Positions 16,498 through 25,107 of a stretch of 64,000 nucleotides of DNA are shown here, in pieces (position 1 is the stretch's first letter; each line of letters starts with the position of its first letter). Made by a program: the position numbers and the translations under genes. This DNA is from JAEUHZ01 sp964552795 (GTDB taxonomy: Bacteria; Planctomycetota; UBA1135; GCA-002686595). Below the pieces are notes generated by a model. It was not told the DNA's origin. It made no database searches and saw only the letters and a program-made list of their open reading frames with translations. The stretch is taken from the NCBI GenBank assembly GCA_964552795.1, contig CAZKIO010000005.1, positions 62,001 through 126,000 of the forward strand, written 5' to 3'.

Positions 16498-16917
16498 TCA
16501 ATCGCCCACGATCTTGATCAGGATCCGCTTGCGACGCCGGCCGTCGAACTCGCCGTAGAAGATCTGCTCCCACGTGCCGAAGTCCAGCTTGCCGGCGGTG
16601 ACCGCCACCACGACCTCGCGGCCCATGATCTGGCGCTTGAGATGGGCGTCGGCGTTGTCCTCGCCGGTGTCGTTGTGACGCCACTGCCCGGTCGGGGCGT
16701 GCGGGGCGAGCTCCTCCAGCCAGCGCGTGAAGTCGGCGTGCAGCCCGCGCTCGTCGTCGTTGACGAAGACGCTGGCCGAGATGTGCATCGGGTTCACGAG
16801 ACACAGGCCCTCGCGCACGCCGCTCTTGTCGACGGCGGCCTGCACCTCCTCGGTGATGTTGACGAACGCGTAGCGCGTCTCCGTCTCGATCCACAGCTCC
16901 TCGCGGAACGACTTCAT
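16498..16917 (-). CDS. YjbQ/UPF0047 family protein
   Basis: 139 residues, typical family length. Conserved features are TRYAFVNITEEVQ, EGLCLVNPMHISASVFVNDDE, the HADF segment, WRHNDTGEDNADAHLKRQIMG and LDFGTWEQIFYGEFDGRR. Members show weak thiamine-phosphate-synthase-like activity in the literature, but the true role is unsettled. ATG overlaps the TGA of the Cdd1 gene (ATGA 16914-16917), so the two are translationally coupled. Confidence 0.95.
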   Translation of the reverse strand: MKSFREELWIETETRYAFVNITEEVQAAVDKSGVREGLCLVNPMHISASVFVNDDERGLHADFTRWLEELAPHAPTGQWRHNDTGEDNADAHLKRQIMGREVVVAVTAGKLDFGTWEQIFYGEFDGRRRKRILIKIVGD

Positions 16918-17216
16918 CCGCGCCCGGCCAGCGTCCGCTTGCGCTCGGCGGTGTAAGCCCACCAGGGCCTCGCCGGCGCGCCATCCATGAAACGCACCAC
17001 CGAGAGGAACGTGTCGAGCACGCACGGGTCGTGGCGCCGGCCCGTGACGCGATTGAGCTTCGCGTAGAGCGCGTAGGGATCGCGGCCGGCGAGGCTCCGC
17101 GGCCGCTGGATCCCGATCCGCCGCAGGTCGCGCGCGATCGCGGGCCCGACGTTGGGCAGTTCCTCCAGTTCCGTCAGCTCCGAGCGGACGGGCTTCGCGC
17201 GCTTGCTCGCGGCCAT
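16914..17216 (-). CDS. Cdd1-like helix-hairpin-helix protein
   Basis: 100 residues. A helix-hairpin-helix LEELPNVGPAIARDLRRIGI (about 17-36), then SLAGRDPYALYAKLNRVTG, RHDPCVLDTFLSVV and RPWWAY. This combination matches the Cdd1 ('pathogenicity locus') family. It probably binds nucleic acid non-specifically; the biological role is unknown. TAGACT lies 7 nt before the ATG, inside the 15-bp gap after truA. Confidence 0.88.
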   Translation of the reverse strand: MAASKRAKPVRSELTELEELPNVGPAIARDLRRIGIQRPRSLAGRDPYALYAKLNRVTGRRHDPCVLDTFLSVVRFMDGAPARPWWAYTAERKRTLAGRG

Positions 17217-17223
17217 GGGCGCG

Positions 17224-17229
17224 AGTCTA
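17224..17229 (-). promoter_or_regulatory. -10-like TAGACT before the Cdd1 gene
   Basis: TAGACT, 7 nt before ATG 17216, in a 15-bp intergenic gap. A -35 element would have to lie inside truA. Its presence suggests the Cdd1-yjbQ unit has its own start site. Confidence 0.45.
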
Positions 17230-17231
17230 CG

Positions 17232-18113
17232 TCACGGCGCGGGCGGCGGCCACGCGCGAACGCCGATGGCGGGCACGATCGGACCGAGCGGCGGGTCGCC
17301 GGCGTAGCTCACGCGCTCCAGGAACAGCCCGGCCGCCGGCGCGGTCCACTCGGACACCGCGCCGAGTCGCCGCGGCGCCTCGCCGCCCGCGAGCAGCGTC
17401 GCGAACTCGTGCTCGCTGAGCTCGCCCGTTCCCACCTTGACGATCGCCCCAGTCAGGCGCCGCACCATGCGCCACAAGTAGTGCGAGGCCTCGAGCCGCA
17501 CGACGAGCAGCGGGCCGTGCTCCGCCAGCGCGGCGCGTTCGACGACGACCAGCGTGCTCTTCTGCGCCGGCGATTCCTGGCAGAAGGCGATGAAATCGTG
17601 CCTGCCGACGATCGTCGCCAGCACGCGCGACATCGCGGCGACGTCCAAGGGCACCGGCACCCACCACACGAAGCGCTTGCCGAACGCCGTCCGGCGCCGC
17701 GCGATCTGGTACAGGTACGCGCGCGACTGGGCGTCGTGGCGCGAGTGGAAGCGCGGGTGCGCGTTCTCGGCCGACAGCAGGTTGACGTCCGCCGGCAGCA
17801 GCGCGTTCACCTCGCGCAAGAGCCGCGCCGGATCGCAGGGCTCCGCGAGCCGCACGTGGGCCACCTGCGCCAGCGCATGCACGCCCGCGTCCGTCCGGCC
17901 CGAGCCGCCCAGCTCGAGCACGCCTCCCGCGACCTCCTCGATCGCGTGCTGCAGCACGCCGGCGACGGTGCGCGCGTTCAACTGCGCCTGCCAGCCCGCG
18001 TAGCGCGTGCCCTCGTACTCCACCACCAGCTTGATCGTCGTGGCGCGCGCGAGGCGCCCGCGCTCAAGCGGTCGCGGGTTCTTGTGCGGTCGCCGGTCCG
18101 GCTTCCTCGGCAT
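17232..18113 (-). CDS. truA: tRNA pseudouridine(38-40) synthase TruA
   Basis: 293 residues. The catalytic motif GRTDAGVHA has the nucleophile Asp at residue 75. Other family segments are VEYEGTRYAGWQAQ, VNALLPADVNL, FHSRHDAQSRAYLYQIARR and SHYLWRMVRRLTG. It modifies U38-U40 of tRNA anticodon arms. The N-terminal ~25 residues are a basic extension. The ATG is supported by a Shine-Dalgarno AAGGAG 7 nt upstream, and it lies 50 bp inside the end of the RND-pump gene, so expression is probably coupled to that operon. Confidence 0.95.
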   Translation of the reverse strand: MPRKPDRRPHKNPRPLERGRLARATTIKLVVEYEGTRYAGWQAQLNARTVAGVLQHAIEEVAGGVLELGGSGRTDAGVHALAQVAHVRLAEPCDPARLLREVNALLPADVNLLSAENAHPRFHSRHDAQSRAYLYQIARRRTAFGKRFVWWVPVPLDVAAMSRVLATIVGRHDFIAFCQESPAQKSTLVVVERAALAEHGPLLVVRLEASHYLWRMVRRLTGAIVKVGTGELSEHEFATLLAGGEAPRRLGAVSEWTAPAAGLFLERVSYAGDPPLGPIVPAIGVRAWPPPAP

Positions 18114-21100
18114 GACGCCGCTCCTTCCATTGCACGCCCAGGCTGAGGACGACGGGGACCAGGAACAGCGTCAAGAGCGTGCTGAGCAGCAAGCCTCCGA
18201 CGATCACGGCGGCCAGGCTCTGGTACAGCTCGGACCCGCTGCCGCTGCCGATCGCGAGCGGCAGCATGCCGGCGACGGTCGTGATCACGGTCATCAGGAT
18301 CGGCCGCAGGCGTGTCCGGCACGAGCGCGCCAGCGCGTCCATGGCGCTCATGCCGTCGGCCTCGAAGTTGTTGGCCTGGTGCACGATCAGGATCGCGTTG
18401 TTGACCACGATGCCGGCCAGGATCGTGAACCCCAGCATCGCGATGACGTCGAAGGCCGCCTGCCCGCCCGACAGGTCGTTGGCGACGCGGATGCCCAGCA
18501 ACCCGCCCGCGACGGAGAGCGGGATGGTCAGCAGGATCACGAACGGCTTGCTCCAGCTCGCGAAGAGCGCGACGAGCAGGAGGTAGATGATGATCGCCGA
18601 CAGCCCGAAGCCCGCGGTCAGCGACGAGATCGTGGTCTTCAGCTTGTCGCCCGAGCCGCCGATCTTGAGCGTGTAGCTCGGTCCGAGCTTGGCGCCGAGC
18701 GCGGGGAACACGTCGTTCTCGACGTGCTGCACGACCTCCTCCAGCGGCGCGTCGGGCGCGATGTTGACGGTCAGCAGCACGTTGCGCTCGCGCTCCAGGC
18801 GCCGGATCGAGACCGGCCCGCCGGTGCGCTCGACGCGTGCCACGCTCGACAGAGCCACGGGTGTGCCGTCCGGCGCGAGGAACCGGATCGCGGCCAGGTC
18901 CTCCTGCGATTCGATGCGCGCCTGCGGGACGACGACGTTGACGTCCACCTCGCGACCGCCGTCGACGAGCTGCGTGACGCGCCGGCCAGCCACGAAGGTC
19001 TCGACGATCGTGCCGATCGCCTCGACGTCCAGGCCCAGGTCCTTGGCGCGCTGCTCGTCCACGACCACGCGCAGCTCGGGCTTGCCCGTCACCAGCGAGG
19101 AGCGCACGAACTGAACGCCGCGCACGGCCTGCAGGCTGCCCTGCAGTTCCTGCGAAGCCTGCGCCAGCGCGGCGAAATCCGGCCCCGACAGCTCGACCTC
19201 GAACTGCTTGCCCGGATCGTCGAACAGGCTCGAGCGCACCGGCACGAAGAACTGGAAGCCGGGCAGCATCATCGCCGGCCCGAACAGGCGCGTGTGGAAC
19301 TCCGCGAGGTGCTGCGAGTCGGCGTACTCGCGCTTCAGGACCGCGCCGCCGCCGTTGAAGAACGGACCCGTGACCGCGAAGCTGCTCTCGACCTCGGGCT
19401 GCGCCAGCAGGAACTCGACGAAGGGCCGGAAGTTCTCGTGCACCGCCTCCGGCCGCGTGCCGGGGATCGGCGCGGCGAAGAAGAAGATCAGGTTCTGGTT
19501 GCCGCTCGGCAGGTACTCGGCGGCGGGCACGATTGCGACCGAGGTGAGGCACAGCGCCAGCACGCCCATCGAGAAACCGGCCTTGCCCGCCGTCGTCGAC
19601 GCGTCGCGTTGCGCGAGCAAGCCGGTGAAGCGGCCGTAGGCGCGGCCGACGAAGCCCAGGCCCTCGCCCTCCTCCTCGACTTTCATCTGGGCGGCCGCGC
19701 GGCGGTAGAACAGCGACGTCAGCACCGGCACGACGCTGAGCGACACGGCCAGCGACAGCAGCACCGCCGCCGCGATGGCCAGCGCGATGTCGAGGAAGAG
19801 CTGGCTGGCCTCTTCGGCCTGCAACAGGATCGGCGCGAACACGGCGATGGTGGTCAGCGTCGACGCCAGGACGCCGCCCCACACCTCGCGCCCGCCGTCG
19901 ATCGAGGCCTGCAATGCGTTCTTGCCGCGCTGCAGGTGACGGAACACGTTCTCGAGGACCACGATCGCGTTGTCCACGACCATCCCGCTCGCGAAGGCCA
20001 GGCCGGCCAGGCTGATCACGTTCAGCGTGCGGCCCGTGGCCCACAGCACCAGGAACACCGCCACCAGCGAGATCGGGATCGACAGCGCGATCACCAGCAC
20101 GCTGCGCCAACTGCGCAGGAAGGCCAGCAGCACGACGGTCGCGAAGATCGCGCCCAGGTAGACGTTGCTCCGCACGAAGGCCAGGGCGGAATCGATGTAC
20201 TCGGTCTCGCGGTAGACGGGCGCCAGCCGCAGGTCGAGCCCGCGGTTGGCGAAGGTCTCGTTCAGGTCCGCGATGACCGCCTCCACGCCGCGCACCAGCT
20301 CGACCACGTTGGCGCCGGCCATCCGGCGCACGCCGATCGCGACGCCCGGCGTGCCGTCGATGCTCACGAAGCCGTCGCTCTCGCGGTACGTGTCCAGCAC
20401 GCGCGCCACGTCGCCCACGCGCACGCTGCCCGCGGGCGATTCCTTGACCACGAGGTCCGCTAGATCGCCGGGATCGAGCGGCCGGCCCACGGTGCGCACG
20501 GCGATCTGGCGCCCTTCGGTCTCGACGCCGCCGCCGCGCAGGTTGACGTTCCCGCGCGCCAGCGCGGCCAGCACGTCCTCGACCCGCACGCCGAAGCCGA
20601 CCAGCCGGTCGGGATCGATGCGCACCTGCACTTCGCGCTCGGAACCGCCGACCACCAGGAGCGACGACACGCCCGGCGAACGCTCCAGGCGCGCGCGCGC
20701 GAAGTCCTCGATCAGGCGCCGCGCGTAGTTGGCGTCGTAGTGCGTGCGCACCGCCAGCCACATCGACGCGTTCTCCTGGTCGGCGTTGGCCAGCGAGATC
20801 GCGGGCTTGTCGGCTTCCAGCGGCAGGCGCTGGACGCGCGAGAGCTGGTTGGTGACGTCGATCGCGGACAGGCGCAGATCGGTGCCGAACTCGAACTCCA
20901 TCGTGATCGTGGACACGCCCTCGGCTGAATCGCTCGAGAGCTCGAGCACGCCCTGGACGCTCTGCAGGACCTCCTCCAGCTCGCGCGTCACCTGCTCCTC
21001 GACCTCGGCCGCGCTCGCGCCGCGGAACGAGGTGGTGACCGTGACGACAGGCTTGTCCACGGTCGGCTTGAGCTGCACCGGGATGCGCTGCAGCGCCAGG

Positions 21101-21177
21101 AAGCTGAACAGCCCCAGCAGCAGCACCACCACCGCGACCGTGTACGGGTTGCGGACCGCGAACTGGATCGGGTTCAA
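18064..21177 (-). CDS. RND efflux transporter (AcrB/MexB-like, HAE family)
   Basis: 1037 residues, normal for RND pumps, with the expected two sets of six membrane helices and two large periplasmic loops. The N-terminus is NPIQFAVRNPYTVAVVVLLL. Family signatures include VVDNAIVVLENVFRHLQRG with the ASTLTTIAVFAPI helix following, and GIVVNNAILIVHQANN near the C-terminus. The start is the TTG at 21177, whose last two bases overlap the adaptor TGA (TTGA 21174-21177); this gives the canonical N-terminus. It extrudes drugs or other amphiphiles with the adaptor encoded just upstream; no TolC-type gene is in view. Confidence 0.95.
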   Translation of the reverse strand: MNPIQFAVRNPYTVAVVVLLLGLFSFLALQRIPVQLKPTVDKPVVTVTTSFRGASAAEVEEQVTRELEEVLQSVQGVLELSSDSAEGVSTITMEFEFGTDLRLSAIDVTNQLSRVQRLPLEADKPAISLANADQENASMWLAVRTHYDANYARRLIEDFARARLERSPGVSSLLVVGGSEREVQVRIDPDRLVGFGVRVEDVLAALARGNVNLRGGGVETEGRQIAVRTVGRPLDPGDLADLVVKESPAGSVRVGDVARVLDTYRESDGFVSIDGTPGVAIGVRRMAGANVVELVRGVEAVIADLNETFANRGLDLRLAPVYRETEYIDSALAFVRSNVYLGAIFATVVLLAFLRSWRSVLVIALSIPISLVAVFLVLWATGRTLNVISLAGLAFASGMVVDNAIVVLENVFRHLQRGKNALQASIDGGREVWGGVLASTLTTIAVFAPILLQAEEASQLFLDIALAIAAAVLLSLAVSLSVVPVLTSLFYRRAAAQMKVEEEGEGLGFVGRAYGRFTGLLAQRDASTTAGKAGFSMGVLALCLTSVAIVPAAEYLPSGNQNLIFFFAAPIPGTRPEAVHENFRPFVEFLLAQPEVESSFAVTGPFFNGGGAVLKREYADSQHLAEFHTRLFGPAMMLPGFQFFVPVRSSLFDDPGKQFEVELSGPDFAALAQASQELQGSLQAVRGVQFVRSSLVTGKPELRVVVDEQRAKDLGLDVEAIGTIVETFVAGRRVTQLVDGGREVDVNVVVPQARIESQEDLAAIRFLAPDGTPVALSSVARVERTGGPVSIRRLERERNVLLTVNIAPDAPLEEVVQHVENDVFPALGAKLGPSYTLKIGGSGDKLKTTISSLTAGFGLSAIIIYLLLVALFASWSKPFVILLTIPLSVAGGLLGIRVANDLSGGQAAFDVIAMLGFTILAGIVVNNAILIVHQANNFEADGMSAMDALARSCRTRLRPILMTVITTVAGMLPLAIGSGSGSELYQSLAAVIVGGLLLSTLLTLFLVPVVLSLGVQWKERRHAEEAGPATAQEPATA

Positions 21178-22523
21178 CGCGGCGCTCCGCCCCCCTGGGG
21201 GGCCGCGGGCGGATCGACGCGCGGCAGGAGCGGCGCGCCGGGGAACGCGATGTCCACGCCCGTCAGCACGACGGACTCTCCGGCAGCGATCGGCGGTCCG
21301 AGACTCTCGATCGCGCTCTTGCCGCCCGAGCTGGCGAGCACGCGCACGGGCACCCACTCCGCGCCGAACGGCGGCGCCGGCATCCCGCCGGGCGCGGGCT
21401 CGGCCGGCGGGTTGGGCTTGGCGCGCACGACGATCGGGCCGGCGTCGATCATGCGCACGCAGTCGGAGGGCACGACGAGCGCGCCGGCGATCGGCGCGAG
21501 GTCGACGGTCAGCCGCGCGAACACGCCCGGCGCCAGCACCAGATCCGGGTCGGCGCCCGGATCGACGTCCACCAGCGCGCGGAAGTTGCGGCTGCGCTCG
21601 TCGGCCGCGGGCACGAGCGCGCGCACGCGGGCGGCCAGCGCGAACTGCGGGGCCTCGTCCAGCCGGACGCGCACCGCGGCGCCCGCGCGCACCGACGGCG
21701 CCCAGCGCGACGGCACCTCGATCACGATCTCGCGCTGGTCGAGGTCGACGAGCTCCAGCACGACGTCGCCCACGTCGACGTGATCGCCTTCGGCGCGCTC
21801 GCGCGCCACGACCACACCGTTCCAGGGCGCGCGCAGCCCGGCCTTGGCGAGCTCTTCGCCCGCCGTCCGCACCGCCGTCTCCGCCACTGCCACGCGCGCG
21901 CGCGCGATCGCCAGGTCCTCGGCGCGCGTCCCCGCGCGCGCCTGGTCGAGCGCGGCCTGCGTCGCGGCCACGCGCGCCTCGGCCGCCAGGCGCTCCGCTT
22001 CCAGGCGCTCGACCTGGGCCTGCGACCCCACGTCCTGCTCGCGCAACGACTGCGCGCGCGAGAGGTCGGCCGCCGCGAACGCCGCGCGCGCACGCGCTTC
22101 GGCCAGGTCGGCCTCCAGGCGCCGCTTCTCCTCCTCGCGCGCCCCGGCTTCGAGCTTCTGCAGCTCGGTGCGGCTCAACGCCAGGTTCGCCTCGGCCGCG
22201 GCCAGCGCGAGGCGCAGGTCGTCGTCCTTGAGCCGCGCGAGCAGCGCACCGGCCTCCACGCGCTGCCCCTCGAGCGCCGGCAACGCGACGATGCGGCCCC
22301 TGGTCTCGAACGCCAGGCGCGCTGAACGGCGCGAGCGCACGCTGCCGGTGAGCTCGAGTTGCGCGCTGAAGTCGGCGCGTTCGATCGTCGCCAGCGTGAC
22401 GGGCAGCACGTACGGCGGCATCCCCGGCGGCGCCGCACCCTCCGCCGGACCGCTCGTCACCTGGTGGATCGCGAACGCGAGCCCTCCGATCCCGAGCACG
22501 AGCAACACCCATCCGATCCGCAT
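21174..22523 (-). CDS. RND periplasmic adaptor (HlyD/AcrA family)
   Basis: 449 residues from ATG 22523, which has a Shine-Dalgarno GGAGG 6 nt upstream. An N-terminal membrane anchor (IGWVLLVLGIGGLAFAI) is followed by a lipoyl/barrel-sandwich half (GRIVALPALEGQRVEAGALLARL) and a long Ala/Glu/Arg-rich coiled-coil hairpin (about 100-230). The second lipoyl half is GLRAPWNGVVVARERAEGDHVDVGDVV, followed by a beta-barrel and a membrane-proximal domain. It links the RND pump to an outer-membrane channel. The coiled coil is on the long side for the family. Confidence 0.93.
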   Translation of the reverse strand: MRIGWVLLVLGIGGLAFAIHQVTSGPAEGAAPPGMPPYVLPVTLATIERADFSAQLELTGSVRSRRSARLAFETRGRIVALPALEGQRVEAGALLARLKDDDLRLALAAAEANLALSRTELQKLEAGAREEEKRRLEADLAEARARAAFAAADLSRAQSLREQDVGSQAQVERLEAERLAAEARVAATQAALDQARAGTRAEDLAIARARVAVAETAVRTAGEELAKAGLRAPWNGVVVARERAEGDHVDVGDVVLELVDLDQREIVIEVPSRWAPSVRAGAAVRVRLDEAPQFALAARVRALVPAADERSRNFRALVDVDPGADPDLVLAPGVFARLTVDLAPIAGALVVPSDCVRMIDAGPIVVRAKPNPPAEPAPGGMPAPPFGAEWVPVRVLASSGGKSAIESLGPPIAAGESVVLTGVDIAFPGAPLLPRVDPPAAPQGGGAPR

Positions 22524-22586
22524 AACAGGCCTCCGCCGAACCGCAGAGGATGTCAAATGATCGACGCAGCGGGAACCCGCGGAGTC

Positions 22587-23291
22587 TCAGGCGTACCGGA
22601 CGGGATCCTGGAGACCGGCCTCGGCGAAGCCCTTCAACCGCAGGCGGCAGGCGTCGCAGCGCCCGCAGGCCAGGACGCCGGCCGGACCGGGCGCGGGGTC
22701 GTAGCAGGTGTGGGTCAGCCCGAACTCCACGCCCAGCTCGTTCCCGCGGCGCACGATCCCGGCCTTGGTGAGCTCGAGCAGCGGCGCGTGCACGCGAAAG
22801 CGCGCCCCCTCCTCGGTTCCGGCCGCCGTCGCGACGCGCGCCAGCTCCTCGAAGGCGCGCAGGAACTCGGGGCGGCAATCGGGGTAGCCCGAGTAGTCGA
22901 GCGCGTTGACGCCCAGGAACAGGTCGCGCGCGCCGAGCACCTCGGCCCAGCCCAGCGCGACCGACAAGAACACGGTGTTGCGCGCGGGCACGTAGGTCGA
23001 GGGCACGCCTTGTCCGATCGCGTGCGCGGGTCGGTCGCGCGGGACGGGCACGTCGTCGGTCAGCGCCGAGCCGCCGATCGCGCGCAGGTCGAGCGCGACG
23101 ACGCGGTGCTCCGCGGCGCCGAGGGCGCGCGCGACGTGGCGCGCGGCTTCGAGCTCGTGGCGATGGCGCTGTCCGTAGTCGAACGACAGCGCGTGGCAGA
23201 CGAAGCCCTGGCGGCGCGCCTCCGCCAGCGCGACGGCGGAGTCCATGCCCCCCGAGACCAGGCAGACGGCGTGCGGCGCGGCCTTCGTCAC
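22587..23291 (-). CDS. queC: 7-cyano-7-deazaguanine synthase QueC
   Basis: 234 residues. The N-terminal ATP-pyrophosphatase loop SGGMDS (about 13-18), FDYGQRHRHELEAA and VPARNTVFLS are present. The C-terminal zinc site is formed by Cys residues in HTCYDP and ACGRCDACRLR. It converts 7-carboxy-7-deazaguanine to preQ0 for queuosine or deazapurine modification. No queD, queE or queF lies within the window. The start is GTG at 23291, preceded by TAGGCT at 6 nt and no Shine-Dalgarno. Confidence 0.96.
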   Translation of the reverse strand: MTKAAPHAVCLVSGGMDSAVALAEARRQGFVCHALSFDYGQRHRHELEAARHVARALGAAEHRVVALDLRAIGGSALTDDVPVPRDRPAHAIGQGVPSTYVPARNTVFLSVALGWAEVLGARDLFLGVNALDYSGYPDCRPEFLRAFEELARVATAAGTEEGARFRVHAPLLELTKAGIVRRGNELGVEFGLTHTCYDPAPGPAGVLACGRCDACRLRLKGFAEAGLQDPVRYA

Positions 23292-23297
23292 GCCGAG

Positions 23298-23303
23298 AGC
23301 CTA
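23298..23303 (-). promoter_or_regulatory. -10-like TAGGCT before queC
   Basis: TAGGCT with exactly 6 nt to the GTG at 23291. The same hexamer with the same 6-nt spacing precedes the OPT transporter gene. It predicts a leaderless queC mRNA. Confidence 0.5.
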
Positions 23304-23330
23304 GCGCGCGGACGCGCGCGTGCGCAGGAG

Positions 23331-23684
23331 CTACTGCCCGGAGCGATCGACGCGCAGGGTTGCGCGAGTGGGTCGAGGTCCTGCTGCGGGCGCGATCGGC
23401 GCCAGCCGGATGCGTTCCTCCGCTCGCAGCACGAGGACCGGGGCGCGGCCATCGCCGGGCACCTCGAGGACCCAGACCTCACGCTCGGGCACGCCGGGGC
23501 GGAACTCGGAACGCGACCAGACCCGGACTTCGCGCGGCGAGAGCGTCTGCGGCACGGCGCAGGCCGCGAAGGGCGCGATCACCACGTCCGGACAGGCCGC
23601 GCCGTGGCAGGGTTCGTCGAGCTCGAGCGCATGGCCCGCCAGGTAGCCGAGGAGCAACACCAGCGCTTGGAAGAATTCGTTCAT
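23331..23684 (-). CDS. hypothetical protein with N-terminal hydrophobic segment
   Basis: 117 residues. The N-terminus MNEFFQALVLLLGYLAGHAL is a membrane anchor or signal segment. A short cysteine-containing stretch follows (PCHGAACP, then AAC), and then a beta-rich region (VRVWSRSEFRP, REVWVLEVPGDG, VLVLRAEERIRL). Codon third positions are GC-rich as in its neighbours. It is not recognised. It ends 39 bp before the queC start on the same strand. No clear Shine-Dalgarno or hexamer. Confidence 0.5.
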   Translation of the reverse strand: MNEFFQALVLLLGYLAGHALELDEPCHGAACPDVVIAPFAACAVPQTLSPREVRVWSRSEFRPGVPEREVWVLEVPGDGRAPVLVLRAEERIRLAPIAPAAGPRPTRATLRVDRSGQ

Positions 23685-23894
23685 GGGACACTCGCTCTCG
23701 TTGGACCGGACCGGCTCTCCTCCGGTCCGCGCGTACGTGCCCGTCGACGCCGCCGTGAGCGCCCTATTCCCCGTTGGCGCCCTTTCGGCGCCGTCCTCTG
23801 GTTGCGGGCGGCCACCCGGGGCCTACATTAGGCGGCTCGACCCAGGCCTCCAGCGCGTGAAGGTCCGTCGCGGAGCGCCCAGGAGGCGATCGAA
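23685..23894. other. 210-bp divergent intergenic region with two hairpins
   Basis: Between the hypothetical gene (minus) and mrp (plus). It holds a 7-bp inverted repeat GGACCGG/CCGGTCC (23708-23728) and a GGCGCC/GGCGCC hairpin with a 5-nt loop (23776-23792). A possible promoter for mrp, TTGCGG-16 nt-TACATT, ends about 65 bp before its start. No coding sequence is seen. The hairpins could be operator or terminator structures; nothing decides between these. Confidence 0.35.
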
Positions 23895-25043
23895 GTGCCC
23901 GAAGTCACCAAGGAACAGATTCTCGACGCCCTGCGCGTCGTCCAGGACCCCGACCTGCACAAGGACATCGTGACGCTCGGGTTCGTGACCCAGTGCACGA
24001 CCTGTGACGGCGCGGTGAAGGTGACCATCAACCTCACGACGCCCGCCTGTCCGGTGAAGGACCAGCTCAAGGCGCAGGCGGAGAGCGTGATCCGCGCGCT
24101 GCCCGGCGTGAAATCTGTGATCGTCGACATGACCGCGGTGCAGCGCCCCGCCGGGCCCGCGCGCAAGATCGCGCCCGACATCCGCCACATCGTGGCGGTC
24201 TCCAGCGGCAAGGGCGGCGTCGGCAAGAGCACGGTCGCCGTCAACCTGGCCTGCGCGCTGGCGAAGACCGGCGCGACCGTGGGCCTGGTCGACTGCGACG
24301 TCTACGGGCCCGACATCCCGATGATGATGGGCCTGAAGGGCGAGCCGGCCGCGCGCGACGGCAAGCTGGTGCCCAAGGAGCGCCACGGCGTGCGCACCAT
24401 GTCGATCGGGTACCTCCTGGAGGAGGACAAGCCCGTCGTGTGGCGCGGCCCGATGGTCCACAAGCTGATCGAGCAGTTCCTGGCGGACGTCGATTGGGGC
24501 CCGCTCGACTACCTGCTCGTCGACATGCCGCCGGGCACCGGCGACGCGCAGCTCTCGCTCGCGCAGATCGTGCCGCTGACCGGCGCGGTGCTGGTGACCA
24601 CGCCGCAGGCCGTGTCGACCTTCGACGTCAACAAGGCCGTGGCCATGTTCCGCCAGGTCAACGTGCCGATCCTGGGCATCGTCGAGAACATGAGCGGGTT
24701 CGCCGTGTCGGGCCTGGTCGAGGGCTCGAAGACGGGCACGCGCGTGCGCCTGCACGTTGGCGGCCAGGAAGTCGCGGCCACGACCGACATCGAGGGCCGT
24801 TTCTCGGCGGTGATCGACGTGTTCGGTTCGGGCGGCGCCGAGCGCCTGTCGCAGAAGCACGGCTTCCCGGTGCTCGGCCAGATCCCGCTGAACCCCGAGG
24901 TGCGCGCGGGCGGCGACGCCGGCGATCCGATCACGATCGCGCAACCCAAGGCGCTGATCGCGCAGCGTTTCGCCGAGATCGCCGGCCGCGTGGCGCAGCG
25001 CGTCGCGATCCAGGCGCACAAGGCCCTGCCGATCCTGCAGTAG
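23895..25043 (+). CDS. Mrp/NBP35-family P-loop ATPase, lacking the C-terminal CxxC
   Basis: 382 residues. An N-terminal MIP18/DUF59 domain (1-80, with NLTTPACP) is followed by the ParA-like ATPase: Walker A GKGGVGKST (105-113), DCDVYGPDIP, DMPPGTGD. Family members carry Fe-S clusters on a CxxC soon after ENMS. Here ENMS (264-267) is followed by an insertion of ~37 residues and no cysteine; no Cys occurs after residue 134. Instead CTTC is at 34-37 in the N-terminal domain. GTG start with AGGAGG 8 nt upstream. Probably Fe-S assembly or carrier, but the cluster site must differ. Confidence 0.92.
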   Translation: MPEVTKEQILDALRVVQDPDLHKDIVTLGFVTQCTTCDGAVKVTINLTTPACPVKDQLKAQAESVIRALPGVKSVIVDMTAVQRPAGPARKIAPDIRHIVAVSSGKGGVGKSTVAVNLACALAKTGATVGLVDCDVYGPDIPMMMGLKGEPAARDGKLVPKERHGVRTMSIGYLLEEDKPVVWRGPMVHKLIEQFLADVDWGPLDYLLVDMPPGTGDAQLSLAQIVPLTGAVLVTTPQAVSTFDVNKAVAMFRQVNVPILGIVENMSGFAVSGLVEGSKTGTRVRLHVGGQEVAATTDIEGRFSAVIDVFGSGGAERLSQKHGFPVLGQIPLNPEVRAGGDAGDPITIAQPKALIAQRFAEIAGRVAQRVAIQAHKALPILQ

Positions 25044-25107
25044 CGGGGAGGCCGGGACCGGGGCGGCGGACGGGGCGCCGTACGCTATGCTCCGCGCCAC
25101 CCGCCGC

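Noticed and set aside
22551..22556. Perfect TTGACA on the minus strand upstream of the RND adaptor gene
   Set aside because: A -10 at normal spacing would fall at the GGAGG/ATG itself, putting the transcript start inside the gene, and no TATAAT-like hexamer is there.
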